A DNA stretch of 41,362 bases from Planctomycetota bacterium (GCA_024277145.1 JAJRVU010000476.1:1-41362); one strand, 5' to 3'. Counted from the first letter of the stretch, positions 7,913 through 16,509 are shown. Notes: generated by a model from the letters alone, not told the origin. Numbers and translations are program-made.

Positions 7913-8944
7913 ATGTCAAAGCAAATCCTGAAATCAATTCTGTTTATTCTGTTCTTGCAGAGTTTCACCAATCCTGCCTTTTCTCAGGATCTCAATAAAC
8001 AAAAGCTGAAAGAAAAGATCATCAGCGCCTGGTTGAAAAACAGCGAGAAAATTGATTCTTTTCATTTCAAATATGAACAGGAAATGACCCACCATAAAGG
8101 CATGGCGAATTATTATGCACAACTGGCCAATGGAAATGATGACATAGAACCGTTGCCTGAAAAAACGACCAAAGCAATACAGGAATGTGAGTTCCTGGCC
8201 AATCAAAAAAACATTCGATATAACACCCACGGACTTTATTACTCTTATGATCTTGACAAAATATATGAGTATAAGAAAACAGGGTTCATTACTAAAAAAT
8301 CGCAGTTTTACTTTAATGACTATGGTAATGATAAACCGTATCCCCATGCGAGTATTGAGAAGCCGGGACAACATAGTTTCCCGATGTTTCCTTCTCTCTG
8401 GTTCCCGATTAAACTCTGCACCAACCCATTTAATTATGATGGATACAGTGAAGAATTTAATATTGACCTATTCCAACTCAAGATTTCTGAAATATCTGAT
8501 TCCAAAGGCATGATCAATATTGAAGTCCCCAGTTTTGAAAAATACGCTACTCCGATTCTCATGACACTTGATCCAAAACAGAAATACATGCCAATCAATG
8601 TCTATATCAATTTTCATGACAAAACCCAACTGTTTCATCACACTTCCTATGAATGGATTATATCCAAATGGAAAAATATTGATGGCTGTTATCTCCCTGA
8701 ATCGTGGACCTGGAATCACCTTGCGCCCGATGGTACTAAAATTCAAACTGCGACATGCAAGTCATCTTTATTAGAGATTAACAAGCCTATTCCAGAAACT
8801 GTTTTTACACAGAATATTCCAGTAGGAACCGTAGTTGAAAACAGTATTAAGAAACTAAATTATGTGATCCAAAAAGATTTTATGAAAAAGGAACACTCTC
8901 ACGGAGTGATGATATTTTTAAGATCAAAGTCTACAAGGTCCTGA
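7913..8944 (+). CDS. Secreted protein of unknown function, tandem copy 1 (probable frameshift near the 3' end)
   Basis: The frame encodes 343 residues starting with a signal peptide (ILKSILFILFLQSFTNPAFSQ, cleavage probably after AFS). The mature part opens with KLKEKIISAWLKNSEKIDSFHFKYEQE and HHKGMANYY, shared with the next two genes. Domain family is not recognised; the 'which residues cause the flux' pattern of a periplasmic beta-sheet protein, LolA-like, is a guess. The last residues (about 325-343) do not match the paralogues. Adding one T to the T4 run at 8878-8881 restores a reading frame that ends with the family C-terminus (YKVLMNPKYNHLKTTEEID) and stops at 9012. The true or ancestral gene is therefore 7913-9012. 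The disruption may be real or a sequencing error. ATG 7913 follows ACGAGCAG, a modest ribosome-binding site. Confidence 0.75.
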   Translation: MSKQILKSILFILFLQSFTNPAFSQDLNKQKLKEKIISAWLKNSEKIDSFHFKYEQEMTHHKGMANYYAQLANGNDDIEPLPEKTTKAIQECEFLANQKNIRYNTHGLYYSYDLDKIYEYKKTGFITKKSQFYFNDYGNDKPYPHASIEKPGQHSFPMFPSLWFPIKLCTNPFNYDGYSEEFNIDLFQLKISEISDSKGMINIEVPSFEKYATPILMTLDPKQKYMPINVYINFHDKTQLFHHTSYEWIISKWKNIDGCYLPESWTWNHLAPDGTKIQTATCKSSLLEINKPIPETVFTQNIPVGTVVENSIKKLNYVIQKDFMKKEHSHGVMIFLRSKSTRS

Positions 8945-9254
8945 TGAACCCGAAATACAATCACTTGAAAACAACAGAAGAAATTGACGCTGTTTTAAAA
9001 AAGATCCAATAATTCCACTCATTCCATATTTCTGACGAGTCATTCATGAACCATTTTTTCTTACAAACAATACTGGTATTCAGTATTATTATTTCTTTCC
9101 ATCCTGCAATTTATGCGAAGGATTTATCTAAGAAAGAATTGAAAGAGAAAATCATCAACGCCTGGCTGGAAAACAGTGCAAAGATTGATTCCTACCGGTT
9201 CAAGTATGAATTGGAATTCACTTATCACAAAGGAATGGCGAATTACTATTACCG
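8931..9254 (+). repeat. Direct repeat unit A (copy at copy1/copy2 junction)
   Basis: This segment covers the 3' end of copy 1, the spacer and the first ~70 codons of copy 2. It matches 10077-10398 over about 320 bp with roughly nine in ten bases identical. The two repeats flank the divergent middle of copy 2 exactly once per unit, about 1,146 bp apart. Confidence 0.75.
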
Positions 9255-10158
9255 ACTTCGCAAAGATAAGGATTTACCAGCTTTGCCTGAAAAAGAAATT
9301 ACTTTGAAACGGAATTCTGAAATCATTGCAAGTCTGGAAAAAATCAAAAATATTAATTATGGAGACGAATACCATTACATCAAAGACAAAATCTACTCCA
9401 TCGCAGATCAAAGAATTATTGCAAGTGAGCATCAATTCTATTTTGCATATTACGCTTATGTACGTCCATTTCCTTATGCTTGGTTTTACAGCAAAAGAAT
9501 GGACTTTCTCTTTCTCGAAGACATCATATGGATTCCTATTAAAATTATCACAAAACCATTTTCACACGAACTTTATAGTGATGATGCGAACTGTAATCCC
9601 TATGAATTGAAAGTCATTAGTAAAGAACTTACTGAAGATGGCTTACTGGAAATATCAGTCCCTACAATAGCAAATAATATCAGTAGCTTGAACATTCTGC
9701 TTAATCCCGCTCAAAAATATCTCCCCGTTAAAATCAGCTACAAAATAAAGGACAAAGATCCCATATATCATGATCGAACTGAAAAATGGACTATTTCAAA
9801 ATGGAAGAAAATTGACGATATTCTCGTTCCTGAATATTGGGTCTATCAGGGAATTACGCCGAATGGAAAAACGGTAAAAACGATTCGTTGCAAGGCAATT
9901 CAAATAGAGCTCAACAAATCTATTCCAGACACTGAGTTCAAAATGAAGATTCCACCTGGGACCAAAGTTGAAAACCATATTAAAAAGGAATTCTATGTCA
10001 TCCAGAAAAATGGTTTTAAAAGAACTTATCCAGAGGATGCCATGAATAAACCTACCAGAGAAAACAATTATGAAGTCTATAAGGTCCTGATGAATCCGAA
10101 ATACAATCACTTGAAAACAACAGAAGAAATTGACGCAGTGTTAAAGAAGAACCAATAA
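9046..10158 (+). CDS. Secreted protein of unknown function, tandem copy 2 (intact)
   Basis: This 370-residue protein is the only uninterrupted member of the triplicate. It has a signal peptide (FLQTILVFSIIISFHPAIYA, cleavage probably after IYA), then the family N-terminus with AWLENSAKIDSYRFKYELE and YHKGMANYY, a variable middle, a conserved WTISKWKKIDDILVPEYWVY segment near 245-265, the IPDTEFKMKIPPGTKVEN stretch, and the C-terminal MNPKYNHLKTTEEIDAVLKK. It is rich in Lys, Tyr and aromatic residues with no transmembrane helix beyond the signal, so it is likely periplasmic or exported. The start lies 33 bp after the ancestral stop of copy 1. Copies 2 and 3 differ at only three of the first 69 residues but diverge strongly afterwards. 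No catalytic motif is visible, so function is unknown. Confidence 0.85.
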   Translation: MNHFFLQTILVFSIIISFHPAIYAKDLSKKELKEKIINAWLENSAKIDSYRFKYELEFTYHKGMANYYYRLRKDKDLPALPEKEITLKRNSEIIASLEKIKNINYGDEYHYIKDKIYSIADQRIIASEHQFYFAYYAYVRPFPYAWFYSKRMDFLFLEDIIWIPIKIITKPFSHELYSDDANCNPYELKVISKELTEDGLLEISVPTIANNISSLNILLNPAQKYLPVKISYKIKDKDPIYHDRTEKWTISKWKKIDDILVPEYWVYQGITPNGKTVKTIRCKAIQIELNKSIPDTEFKMKIPPGTKVENHIKKEFYVIQKNGFKRTYPEDAMNKPTRENNYEVYKVLMNPKYNHLKTTEEIDAVLKKNQ

Positions 10159-10398
10159 ATCCACTCATTCTATATTTTTGACGAGCCATTCATGAACCAT
10201 TTTCCCTTAAGAACAATATTGGTATTCAGTATTATTATTTCTTTCCACCCTGCAATTTATGCGAAGGATTTAACAAAGAAGGAGCTAAAAGAGAAAATCA
10301 TCAACGCTTGGCTGGAAAACAGTGCCAAGATTGATTCCTACCGGTTCAAGTATGAATTGGAATTCACTTATCACAAAGGAATGGCGAATTATTATTAT
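10077..10398 (+). repeat. Direct repeat unit B (copy at copy2/copy3 junction)
   Basis: It is the counterpart of 8931-9254: 3' end of copy 2, spacer and first ~70 codons of copy 3. Even the spacer (CCACTCATTC... ACGAG.CATTCATGAACC) is nearly the same, which points to unit duplication rather than shared protein constraint. Confidence 0.75.
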
Positions 10399-10620
10399 CT
10401 CCGCCAGAATTATAAAGATCAAACTCCATTACCTGTTAAAACAATAACAACAAAACAATATTGTGAGTTCGTTGCAAATCAGAGTAATCAAAAAAATGTC
10501 AATTATGGAAACGAATTCAATTTTTTTACAAATAAGATTATGCGGAATGCTGATGTTCGAATTGTGAATAAAAACCATCAATTTATTTTCGTCCACAATC
10601 CTTTTTTAAAAAAGTTTTAA
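10192..10620 (+). pseudogene. Tandem copy 3 of the secreted family, 5' part up to an in-frame TAA
   Basis: The reading frame gives 142 residues with the same signal peptide and N-terminus as copy 2, then ends at TAA 10618-10620. The frame continues open from 10621 to 11310 without any indel and aligns residue for residue with copy 2. The stop replaces a proline found in both other copies (FPYAW in copy 2, YPHAS in copy 1). As read, it would make only a truncated exported peptide. It is either a recent pseudogene, a base-call error, or depends on stop readthrough. Confidence 0.75.
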
Positions 10621-10659
10621 TTTGCTTCATTCAATAGTCGTAAAAAACATAAATTTCAA

Positions 10660-11310
10660 ATGAATTATATTGTATGGCTTCCTCTCAAAATATACACGAG
10701 ACCTTTTTCGCAAGAAATTTATAGTAACTATTCGAATTGCAGTCCACTCGAACTTAAATTAACGAGTAAAAAAGCAAACAAAGAAGGGCTGTATGAAATT
10801 ATCGTCCCTGCATTCTCACCTTATATTAAACAGTTACTAATACTAATTGACCCGGTTCACAGTTATCTCCCTGTAAAAATCACTGTGATATTTAAAGACA
10901 CAAACCCAATATTTGATAATCGCAAAGAACAATGGAAGATTTCAGAATGGAAAAACATCGATAATATCCTTGTTCCTGCAAAATGGACCTACCAGAATTT
11001 CACACCCAACGGCAAAATCATTAAAACGACTTTATGTAAACTAACCTTCTCTGAGATCAATAAAAGAATTCCCGATACCGAATTTAAAATGAAGATGCCA
11101 CCGGGAACCAAAGTTGAAAACTATGTTGCAAACGAACATTATGTTATCCAGAAAGATGGCTCTAAACGAATTTATCAAGCAGGAGCCATGAATCATGGAA
11201 ACAAAGAATATGATTTTAAAATCTACAAAATTCTGATGAACCCGGCGTACAACCACTTGAAAACGATCAAAGAAATTGATGCTGTTCTGAAAAAGCAAAA
11301 AGCCAATTGA
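10660..11310 (+). pseudogene. Tandem copy 3 of the secreted family, 3' part after the in-frame TAA
   Basis: From 10621 the same frame stays open; its first ATG is at 10660 (MNYIVWLPLKIYTRPF) and it ends at 11310. It contains the family WKISEWKNIDNILVPAKWTY block, IPDTEFKMKMPPGTKVEN and the C-terminal MNPAYNHLKTIKEIDAVLKK. It has no ribosome-binding site and no signal peptide, so independent expression is unlikely. Together the two parts would encode about 372 residues, the length of copy 2. It lies only 16 bp from the stop of the convergent purD gene. Confidence 0.7.
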
Positions 11311-11326
11311 ATTTTCAAAGGCAATC

Positions 11327-12622
11327 CTAGTGTTCCCGGGCTTTGTCAGAAATATCGGTTCGGCACCAGGCGCCATCCCAGCGAATTTTCTTAACTGCCT
11401 GATAGGCACTCAGCTTGGCTGCAGTGATATCATCACCAATCGCAGTCACTCCTAACACACGTCCTCCTGCATTCACAACTTCGCCATCTTTTATTGTCGT
11501 TCCAGCGTGGAAGACCTTCACATTTTCCAAAGCGTCCGCATCGTCAAGCCCGCGAATGGGGAACCCTTTTTCGTAAGAACCGGGGTAACCGTCGGATGCC
11601 ATTACAACACAAACAGCCGGACGCGGATCCCATTCCAGGTCGTCTACTTCATGAAGTTTTCCTTTGGAAGCAGCGAGTAGAATTTGTGCTAAATCGGATT
11701 TCAATCGCATCAGAACAGGTTGAGCTTCGGGATCACCAAAGCGAACATTGAATTCCAGAACCTTTGGCCCTCTGGCTGAAAGCATTAACCCTGCATACAG
11801 AACACCACGGAATGGACAACCTTCGTGCTTCATTGCATGAACTGTCGGGATCAGAATTTTCTCAATGATTTCATCCATCAGTTCCGGCGTGACAATCGGG
11901 GCAGGGGAATAAGCTCCCATTCCACCCGTGTTCGGTCCTTTGTCTCCATCATGAGCAGCTTTGTGATCCTGCGATGTTTCGAGCGCGACGATGGTATTCC
12001 CATCCACCAATGCCAGAATGCTTGCTTCTTCACCTTCCAGAAATTCTTCCAGAACCACCTGGCTTCCTGCTTCTCCGAATTCCTGCTCAACCAGAATCCG
12101 GTGGACTGCTTCTTTCGCTTCTGCATGATTCTTACAAACGATCACACCTTTTCCTGCAGCCAGACCGTCCGCTTTTACTACAACAGGTTGATCTCGGAAG
12201 TTTTCGTCTTCTTCAACTCCTTCAAAGTAATTGGAAGCGGATGCTGTATCCCGGAACACCCAATATTCCGCTGTCGGAACTTTCGCAATCTTCATGATTT
12301 TTTTTGAGAAGATTTTACTTCCTTCCAGTTGAGCAGCTTTGGCAGAAGGGCCAAACACATTCAGTCCCGCCTTTTCAAAAGCATCTGCAACACCTGCAAC
12401 GAGAGGGACTTCAGGACCAATCACGGTCAGTTCAATATTCTCTTTTTTGGCGAATTCAATTAATCGCTCAATATCATCAGCTGCAATATCGACGTTCCTG
12501 CAATCTTTTGCAGTTCCCGCATTTCCCGGTGCACAAATCACTTCAGAAACCGATGGAGATTGTGCCAGCTTCCACGCCAACACATGCTCACGACCACCCT
12601 GTCCAACAACTAACACCTTCAT
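11327..12622 (-). CDS. purD: Phosphoribosylamine-glycine ligase (GAR synthetase)
   Basis: The 431-residue protein is full length for PurD, the ATP-grasp enzyme that joins 5-phosphoribosylamine and glycine in the second step of purine synthesis. It starts with the family N-terminus VLVVGQGGREHVLAWKL, then IELTVIGPEVPLVAGVADAF, GPSAKAAQLEGSKIFSK, the ATP-grasp strand VVKADGLAAGKGVIVC, the catalytic-loop GPNTGGMGAYSPAPIV, and the metal-binding VLEFNVRFGDPEAQPVL. It is cytoplasmic. It is convergent with the triplicated secreted genes and transcribed away from asd. The ATG at 12622 starts with the conserved motif, so the start is firm. No other purine genes are nearby, which is normal in planctomycetes where such pathways are scattered. 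Confidence 0.96.
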   Translation of the reverse strand: MKVLVVGQGGREHVLAWKLAQSPSVSEVICAPGNAGTAKDCRNVDIAADDIERLIEFAKKENIELTVIGPEVPLVAGVADAFEKAGLNVFGPSAKAAQLEGSKIFSKKIMKIAKVPTAEYWVFRDTASASNYFEGVEEDENFRDQPVVVKADGLAAGKGVIVCKNHAEAKEAVHRILVEQEFGEAGSQVVLEEFLEGEEASILALVDGNTIVALETSQDHKAAHDGDKGPNTGGMGAYSPAPIVTPELMDEIIEKILIPTVHAMKHEGCPFRGVLYAGLMLSARGPKVLEFNVRFGDPEAQPVLMRLKSDLAQILLAASKGKLHEVDDLEWDPRPAVCVVMASDGYPGSYEKGFPIRGLDDADALENVKVFHAGTTIKDGEVVNAGGRVLGVTAIGDDITAAKLSAYQAVKKIRWDGAWCRTDISDKAREH

Positions 12623-12997
12623 ATCTGACTTCTATCCTGTTGTTAAATTCCGATAAGTAATTCAATTTGCTTCTAAATGAATATAATTCAGAAGTATATC
12701 AACACTATTCTTCAGCCTGTAGCTTCGTGGAAAATTTTTCTGATGAACTCTGATAATTCACTTAAAATTCAGCGTTTTAAGAGAAATCTGACAAATCATG
12801 AATGATCTTGATAAGAGTGAATTGAAGAGGATCCCCCCACATAGGTATAGTTGGAATTTCAGGGTGAACAATCCTGATCATCAAGGTGTCAATTGAATGC
12901 CTTGATACTGTTAACCAAGTGTGAATCGACACTGAACAAAAAAACATTTTTCGTCGACTCATACCCAGAAATATTTAATTCCCCAGGAGACATAAAC
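12623..12997. other. Divergent region between purD and asd
   Basis: No gene is supported here. The asd frame is open back to a TTG at 12893, but the ribosome-binding site places the start at 12998. Both divergent promoters should lie in this segment; none could be assigned with confidence. Confidence 0.5.
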
Positions 12998-14002
12998 GTG
13001 TTTAAAACTGTAGCCGTCGTGGGTGCAACCGGTGCCGTTGGCCGCATTATCATAAAATTACTCGAAGAACGGAATTTTGAAGCGGAACAATTTCGATTTC
13101 TCGCCTCCGCCCGAAGTGCAGGGAATCCAATCCAGTTCAAAAATCAAGAATACACCATTGAAGAACTGACCCACGATGCATTTACCGGCGTTGATCTGGT
13201 CATTGCAAGTACTCCCGACGACATTGCAGCGGAGTACCTGCCTTCTGCGGTAAAAGCTGGCGCGAAGGTAATTGATGAATCCGGGTATTGGCGAATGAAC
13301 GAAGACGTTGCCTTGGTCGTTCCGGAAATTAATCCTGAAGCTGCCATCAACGCAAAAGGAATTATCGCCAGCCCGAACTGTTCGACTACCCAGATGGTAG
13401 TGGCGATGAAACCATTGCATGATGCATCCCCCATTCAACGTGTTATCGTCAGCACTTATCAAGCGACATCCGGAGCAGGGGTTCAGGGAATCGCTGATCT
13501 TGAAGATGGCTCACGAGCTTTTCTAGATAAAGAAGATTACGAGTACAAAGCATTTGCGCACCCGATTGCCTTTAATGCCATCCCACAAATTGGTGGCGAA
13601 AAAGAATCAGGCTACACCAGCGAAGAAATGAAAATGGTTTATGAAACCCGAAAAATTTTCGGTGATGACTCCATTCAAGTGAACCCAACTTGTGTCAGAA
13701 TTCCGGTTGCGAATTGTCACAGTGAAACGATTACCGTTGAAACAGAACGAGCCATCTCGCCGGAAGAAGCCAAAGATTTATTTTCTTCATTCCCCGGCAT
13801 TGTTGTGATTGATGATTTGCAAAACGGAAAGTACCCGCTTCCTTCTGAATGCAGTGGACGGGACGAAGTATTTATTGGCCGAATCAGGAAAGACATTTCC
13901 CATCCGAATGGTCTGTCTTTCTGGTGTGTCAGTGATAATCTCCGCAAAGGGGCTGCGACCAATGCTGTCCAAATTGCAGAATTATTATCCAAGCAGAATT
14001 AA
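12998..14002 (+). CDS. asd: Aspartate-semialdehyde dehydrogenase
   Basis: The protein reduces L-aspartyl-4-phosphate to aspartate semialdehyde with NADPH, the branch point to lysine/diaminopimelate, threonine and methionine. With the GTG start at 12998-13000 it has 334 residues, the usual length. It begins with the NADP-binding AVVGATGAVG (6-15), has the catalytic cysteine C128 in ASPNCSTTQM, QATSGAG after it, and the C-terminal SGRDEVFIGRIRKD with substrate-binding arginines. GTG is chosen because CCAGGAGA lies eight bases upstream and the first residues match the family; an upstream TTG at 12893 would add 35 unlikely residues. The next gene starts 43 bp downstream on the same strand, so the two may be cotranscribed. 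lysA lies about 3.5 kb further on. Confidence 0.95.
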   Translation: MFKTVAVVGATGAVGRIIIKLLEERNFEAEQFRFLASARSAGNPIQFKNQEYTIEELTHDAFTGVDLVIASTPDDIAAEYLPSAVKAGAKVIDESGYWRMNEDVALVVPEINPEAAINAKGIIASPNCSTTQMVVAMKPLHDASPIQRVIVSTYQATSGAGVQGIADLEDGSRAFLDKEDYEYKAFAHPIAFNAIPQIGGEKESGYTSEEMKMVYETRKIFGDDSIQVNPTCVRIPVANCHSETITVETERAISPEEAKDLFSSFPGIVVIDDLQNGKYPLPSECSGRDEVFIGRIRKDISHPNGLSFWCVSDNLRKGAATNAVQIAELLSKQN

Positions 14003-14045
14003 CTTTTGACCAACACCAGTTTGAAACCAACACAGGATATTGATT

Positions 14046-14822
14046 ATGGACTTATCCGGTAAAATTGCGATTATCACAGGGGGAGCCAGCGGCATAGGCA
14101 AAGGTTGTGCCGTTGCACTCGCCAAAGCAGGAGCCGATATTTATATTAATGATCGTCCTGAAAGCCCTGATCTTTCCGACACGGTTAAAGAAATTGAAAA
14201 ACTCGGAAACCGATGTCAGGGAATTGAAGCAAATATCTTTACCCGAGAAGGATGTGAACAGATTCTAAGTGCTGTTCTTGAAGCTGCAGGACGAGTTGAC
14301 ATTTTAGTTTCCAATCCTGCTTATAGCCAGAGATATGCTTTTCTTGATTGCCCACCGGAATTGTTTGAAAAAACGATTCAGGCGACTTTAACCAGTGGAT
14401 TCCACATGAGCCAGTTGGTTGCAAGACAAATGGTGAAGCAGGGTGATGGCGGGAAAATTGTTTTCATTTCATCGATTCATGCTGTTATTCCTATTGCCCC
14501 TTGCGTTTCTTATAACAGTGCCAAAGCGGGACTGAACCACATGGCAAAATCGATTGCAGCCGAACTGTTTCAACATCGTATTAATGTCAACATGATTGAG
14601 CCGGGCTGGATTGACACACCGGGGGAACGCAAGGCATTCACCGAAGAAGAAATTCGCAAACATGGTGCGACCCTTCCGTGGGGACGATTGGGAACACCTG
14701 AAGATATTGGGAACGCAGCTTGTTTTCTCTGTTCCGAAAAAGCAGATTACATCACCGGCACCCCGCTTCGAGTGGATGGCGGGTTCATCCTGAAAGACTG
14801 CGTGCAAGAGTTTAAAGATTGA
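14046..14822 (+). CDS. SDR family NAD(P)-dependent oxidoreductase
   Basis: This 258-residue protein is a classical short-chain dehydrogenase. The nucleotide-binding TGGASGIG is at 11-18, the catalytic serine is in ISS (141-143), the YxxxK pair is Y156 and K160, and RVDGGF near the C-terminus is the usual final strand. NPAYS replaces the common NNAG motif after beta-4, a mild deviation. It resembles 3-oxoacyl-ACP reductase and glucose 1-dehydrogenase branches, but the substrate cannot be deduced. The ATG at 14046 is used, with CAGGATATTGATT upstream giving an AGGA at good distance; the frame also has a TTG six bases earlier. It follows asd by 43 bp and may share its transcript. Confidence 0.9.
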   Translation: MDLSGKIAIITGGASGIGKGCAVALAKAGADIYINDRPESPDLSDTVKEIEKLGNRCQGIEANIFTREGCEQILSAVLEAAGRVDILVSNPAYSQRYAFLDCPPELFEKTIQATLTSGFHMSQLVARQMVKQGDGGKIVFISSIHAVIPIAPCVSYNSAKAGLNHMAKSIAAELFQHRINVNMIEPGWIDTPGERKAFTEEEIRKHGATLPWGRLGTPEDIGNAACFLCSEKADYITGTPLRVDGGFILKDCVQEFKD

Positions 14823-14828
14823 AGCGTA

Positions 14829-14850
14829 AGTATAGTTTTATACTGAATCT
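14829..14850. terminator. Possible weak terminator between convergent genes
   Basis: AGTATA (14829-14834) and TATACT (14839-14844) form a 6-bp A-T-rich stem with a GTTT loop between the SDR gene and the convergent membrane-protein gene. The following GAATCTTTC is a poor U tract. Confidence 0.3.
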
Positions 14851-14852
14851 TT

Positions 14853-15689
14853 CTATGAGACTATGTTCGCTGCAGTAAATTCTGTTGTCCGGTTTTCTCG
14901 GACTTCATAAATATAATCATGTGTTATCATTGATTCATCATATCTTAAATTTCGAATTTCAATAAATCCTGTTTTTGTCAATCCGGGCATGTAGACATAT
15001 TTATAACTTCCCACAACAGCGAATAACAAATAACCATTTTGTGAATCAGGCAAATCCTGATTAAGCTTATCATAACAAAGGTGTTTCTTTCCTGCGGGCA
15101 CCTGTAGTCTTGTATCATTTGTTTGTCTGATTTCCAAGGCTGGTACTTCATCAAGAAATTCGGGCACAAGACTTTCCAAGTTAACCGGATACGCTTTATC
15201 TTTGGCATAATGCTCATTTAATGCCGTTATGATTTTTCTTGCGGAAGCTGCTGACTTCTGAAGCATGGATTCCAATTCCTGAAAACACTTCCACTCAAAA
15301 TATCCAACTATAATTCCAAGAACACCGAATAGCGTATAACGAAGCAAATATACCCATTCCTGACTGACACCTGATTTTTCAATACTTATTAATATGAAAC
15401 CCGTTACAACCGAAACCAAAACAATAACAACACTTACAGGCTTCCCTTTCCTCAATGAATAACCTTTAGATAATGAATTGAGCGATTGGTTGAAGAAAAG
15501 CACTGATAGTATTACAGATTGAAAACTAGATATATAACTAAATTTAGCATAAAGTTCAGGAGGTGAAATCGGAGAAATTAATACATGGCTAAATAACGAA
15601 TAAACTCCAAGACAAATCAGAACTCTTCGAATAATCAGATAAGTCATTTTAGGCGACTGTGTAAAAACGGCACCGTTGTATTCCATCAT
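14853..15689 (-). CDS. Hypothetical membrane protein with a pseudopilin-like C-terminal region
   Basis: The 278-residue protein is of no family I recognise. It shows about four hydrophobic segments in the first 150 residues (near IIRRVLICLGVYSLFSHVLI, SFQSVILSVLFF, SVVIVLVSVVTGFILIS and LLRYTLFGVLGIIVGYF). The following 130 residues are soluble and contain ARKIITALNEHYAKDKAYPV, NLESLVPEFLDEVP and a GYLLFAVVG strand. This 'ALN-YY---YP--LE-LVP-YLDE-P' pattern is what one sees in the periplasmic part of type II secretion pseudopilins, here attached to a four-helix membrane anchor instead of an N-methylated helix. ATG 15689 is well placed behind TTTGGAGTTGA. It is a single gene, convergent with the SDR gene. 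Role unknown. Confidence 0.7.
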   Translation of the reverse strand: MMEYNGAVFTQSPKMTYLIIRRVLICLGVYSLFSHVLISPISPPELYAKFSYISSFQSVILSVLFFNQSLNSLSKGYSLRKGKPVSVVIVLVSVVTGFILISIEKSGVSQEWVYLLRYTLFGVLGIIVGYFEWKCFQELESMLQKSAASARKIITALNEHYAKDKAYPVNLESLVPEFLDEVPALEIRQTNDTRLQVPAGKKHLCYDKLNQDLPDSQNGYLLFAVVGSYKYVYMPGLTKTGFIEIRNLRYDESMITHDYIYEVRENRTTEFTAANIVS

Positions 15690-15832
15690 TCAACTCCAAA
15701 CAATTTACCAGGGTAGAATTTCAGCAAGCATCAGTTTAAGCTATAGTGATTAAATAGTAAAACGAATTCCTTGATGCAATAATTAAAACATCCTGAAACA
15801 TATTCAAATTTCCAGGTAGAAATGAATATTTT

Positions 15833-16480
15833 ATGAATGATTCCACAAAGCCCAAAACACCGTTTGTTACCCCGGGGTTGATTGCGGTTTTTCTTTTTAC
15901 CGCTTGTTACATGGCGGTTGCTTTCATCACTTCCATGAACCTGAAAAACACGGAATTTCTCTTTTATTTTATTGTGATGTGCATCCTGATTGCTGCTGTC
16001 AGTTTCATTCATTTGAAAGTCAGGCTGCATATTCTGGCTTTATGGGGATTGTCCATCTGGGGATTATCACACATGGCAGGGGGGCTCATGACGATCCCGG
16101 ATTCCTGGCCAATCAATGGAGAAACGCACGTCTTATACAATTGGTGGATTATTCCCGGACGATTGAAATATGATCAGATTGTTCATGCATACGGGTTCGG
16201 ATTGGTGACCTGGATTTGTTGGCTCTCTTTAAAGGGAGCGTTTTCCAGCCGAGGCATTGAATTAAAACCGACATTCGGATTATTGGTCTTGTGTGCAGCG
16301 GGGGGAATGGGATTCGGTGCCATGAATGAAGTGGTGGAATTTATTGCGACTCTGGCAATTCCGGGAACCAATGTCGGAGGATACATCAACACCGGCTGGG
16401 ACCTGATTTCAAATCTGGCAGGTTGTACTTCTTCAGCAATCCTGATTTATCTTTTTAATTCTCGAACTGTCGAAAAATAA
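15833..16480 (+). CDS. DUF2238 (YjdF-like) integral membrane protein
   Basis: This 215-residue protein has about six transmembrane segments and matches the DUF2238/YjdF family by its conserved polar residues inside the membrane: DQIVHAYGFG, MNEVVEFIA, and GGYINTGWDLISNLAG. In the family the D, H, E and N of these motifs are nearly invariant and may bind a metal or substrate, but no function has been established. The ATG at 15833 gives the short cytoplasmic N-terminus typical of the family. The upstream gene is divergent. A copy of the GTAGGG hairpin repeat begins nine bases after its stop codon and might help end its transcript. Confidence 0.8.
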   Translation: MNDSTKPKTPFVTPGLIAVFLFTACYMAVAFITSMNLKNTEFLFYFIVMCILIAAVSFIHLKVRLHILALWGLSIWGLSHMAGGLMTIPDSWPINGETHVLYNWWIIPGRLKYDQIVHAYGFGLVTWICWLSLKGAFSSRGIELKPTFGLLVLCAAGGMGFGAMNEVVEFIATLAIPGTNVGGYINTGWDLISNLAGCTSSAILIYLFNSRTVEK

Positions 16481-16488
16481 ATGTTTAA

Positions 16489-16509
16489 GTAGGGTCTGCT
16501 GTGCAGACC
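16489..16509 (+). repeat. Third copy of the 21-bp GTAGGG hairpin repeat
   Basis: It is identical over all 21 bases to 7451-7471 and to the inverted copy 7710-7730, and is followed by ATTGAT. The stem is GGTCTGC/GCAGACC with a TGT loop. It sits right after the DUF2238 gene. Confidence 0.8.

Noticed and set aside
11825-12307. 160-codon plus-strand open frame inside purD
   Set aside because: It is antisense to a firmly identified purD, with no motif or initiation signal.
12893-12997. TTG-initiated extension of asd
   Set aside because: The AGGAG eight bases before GTG 12998 and the family N-terminus (FKTVAVVGATGAVG) point to the later start.
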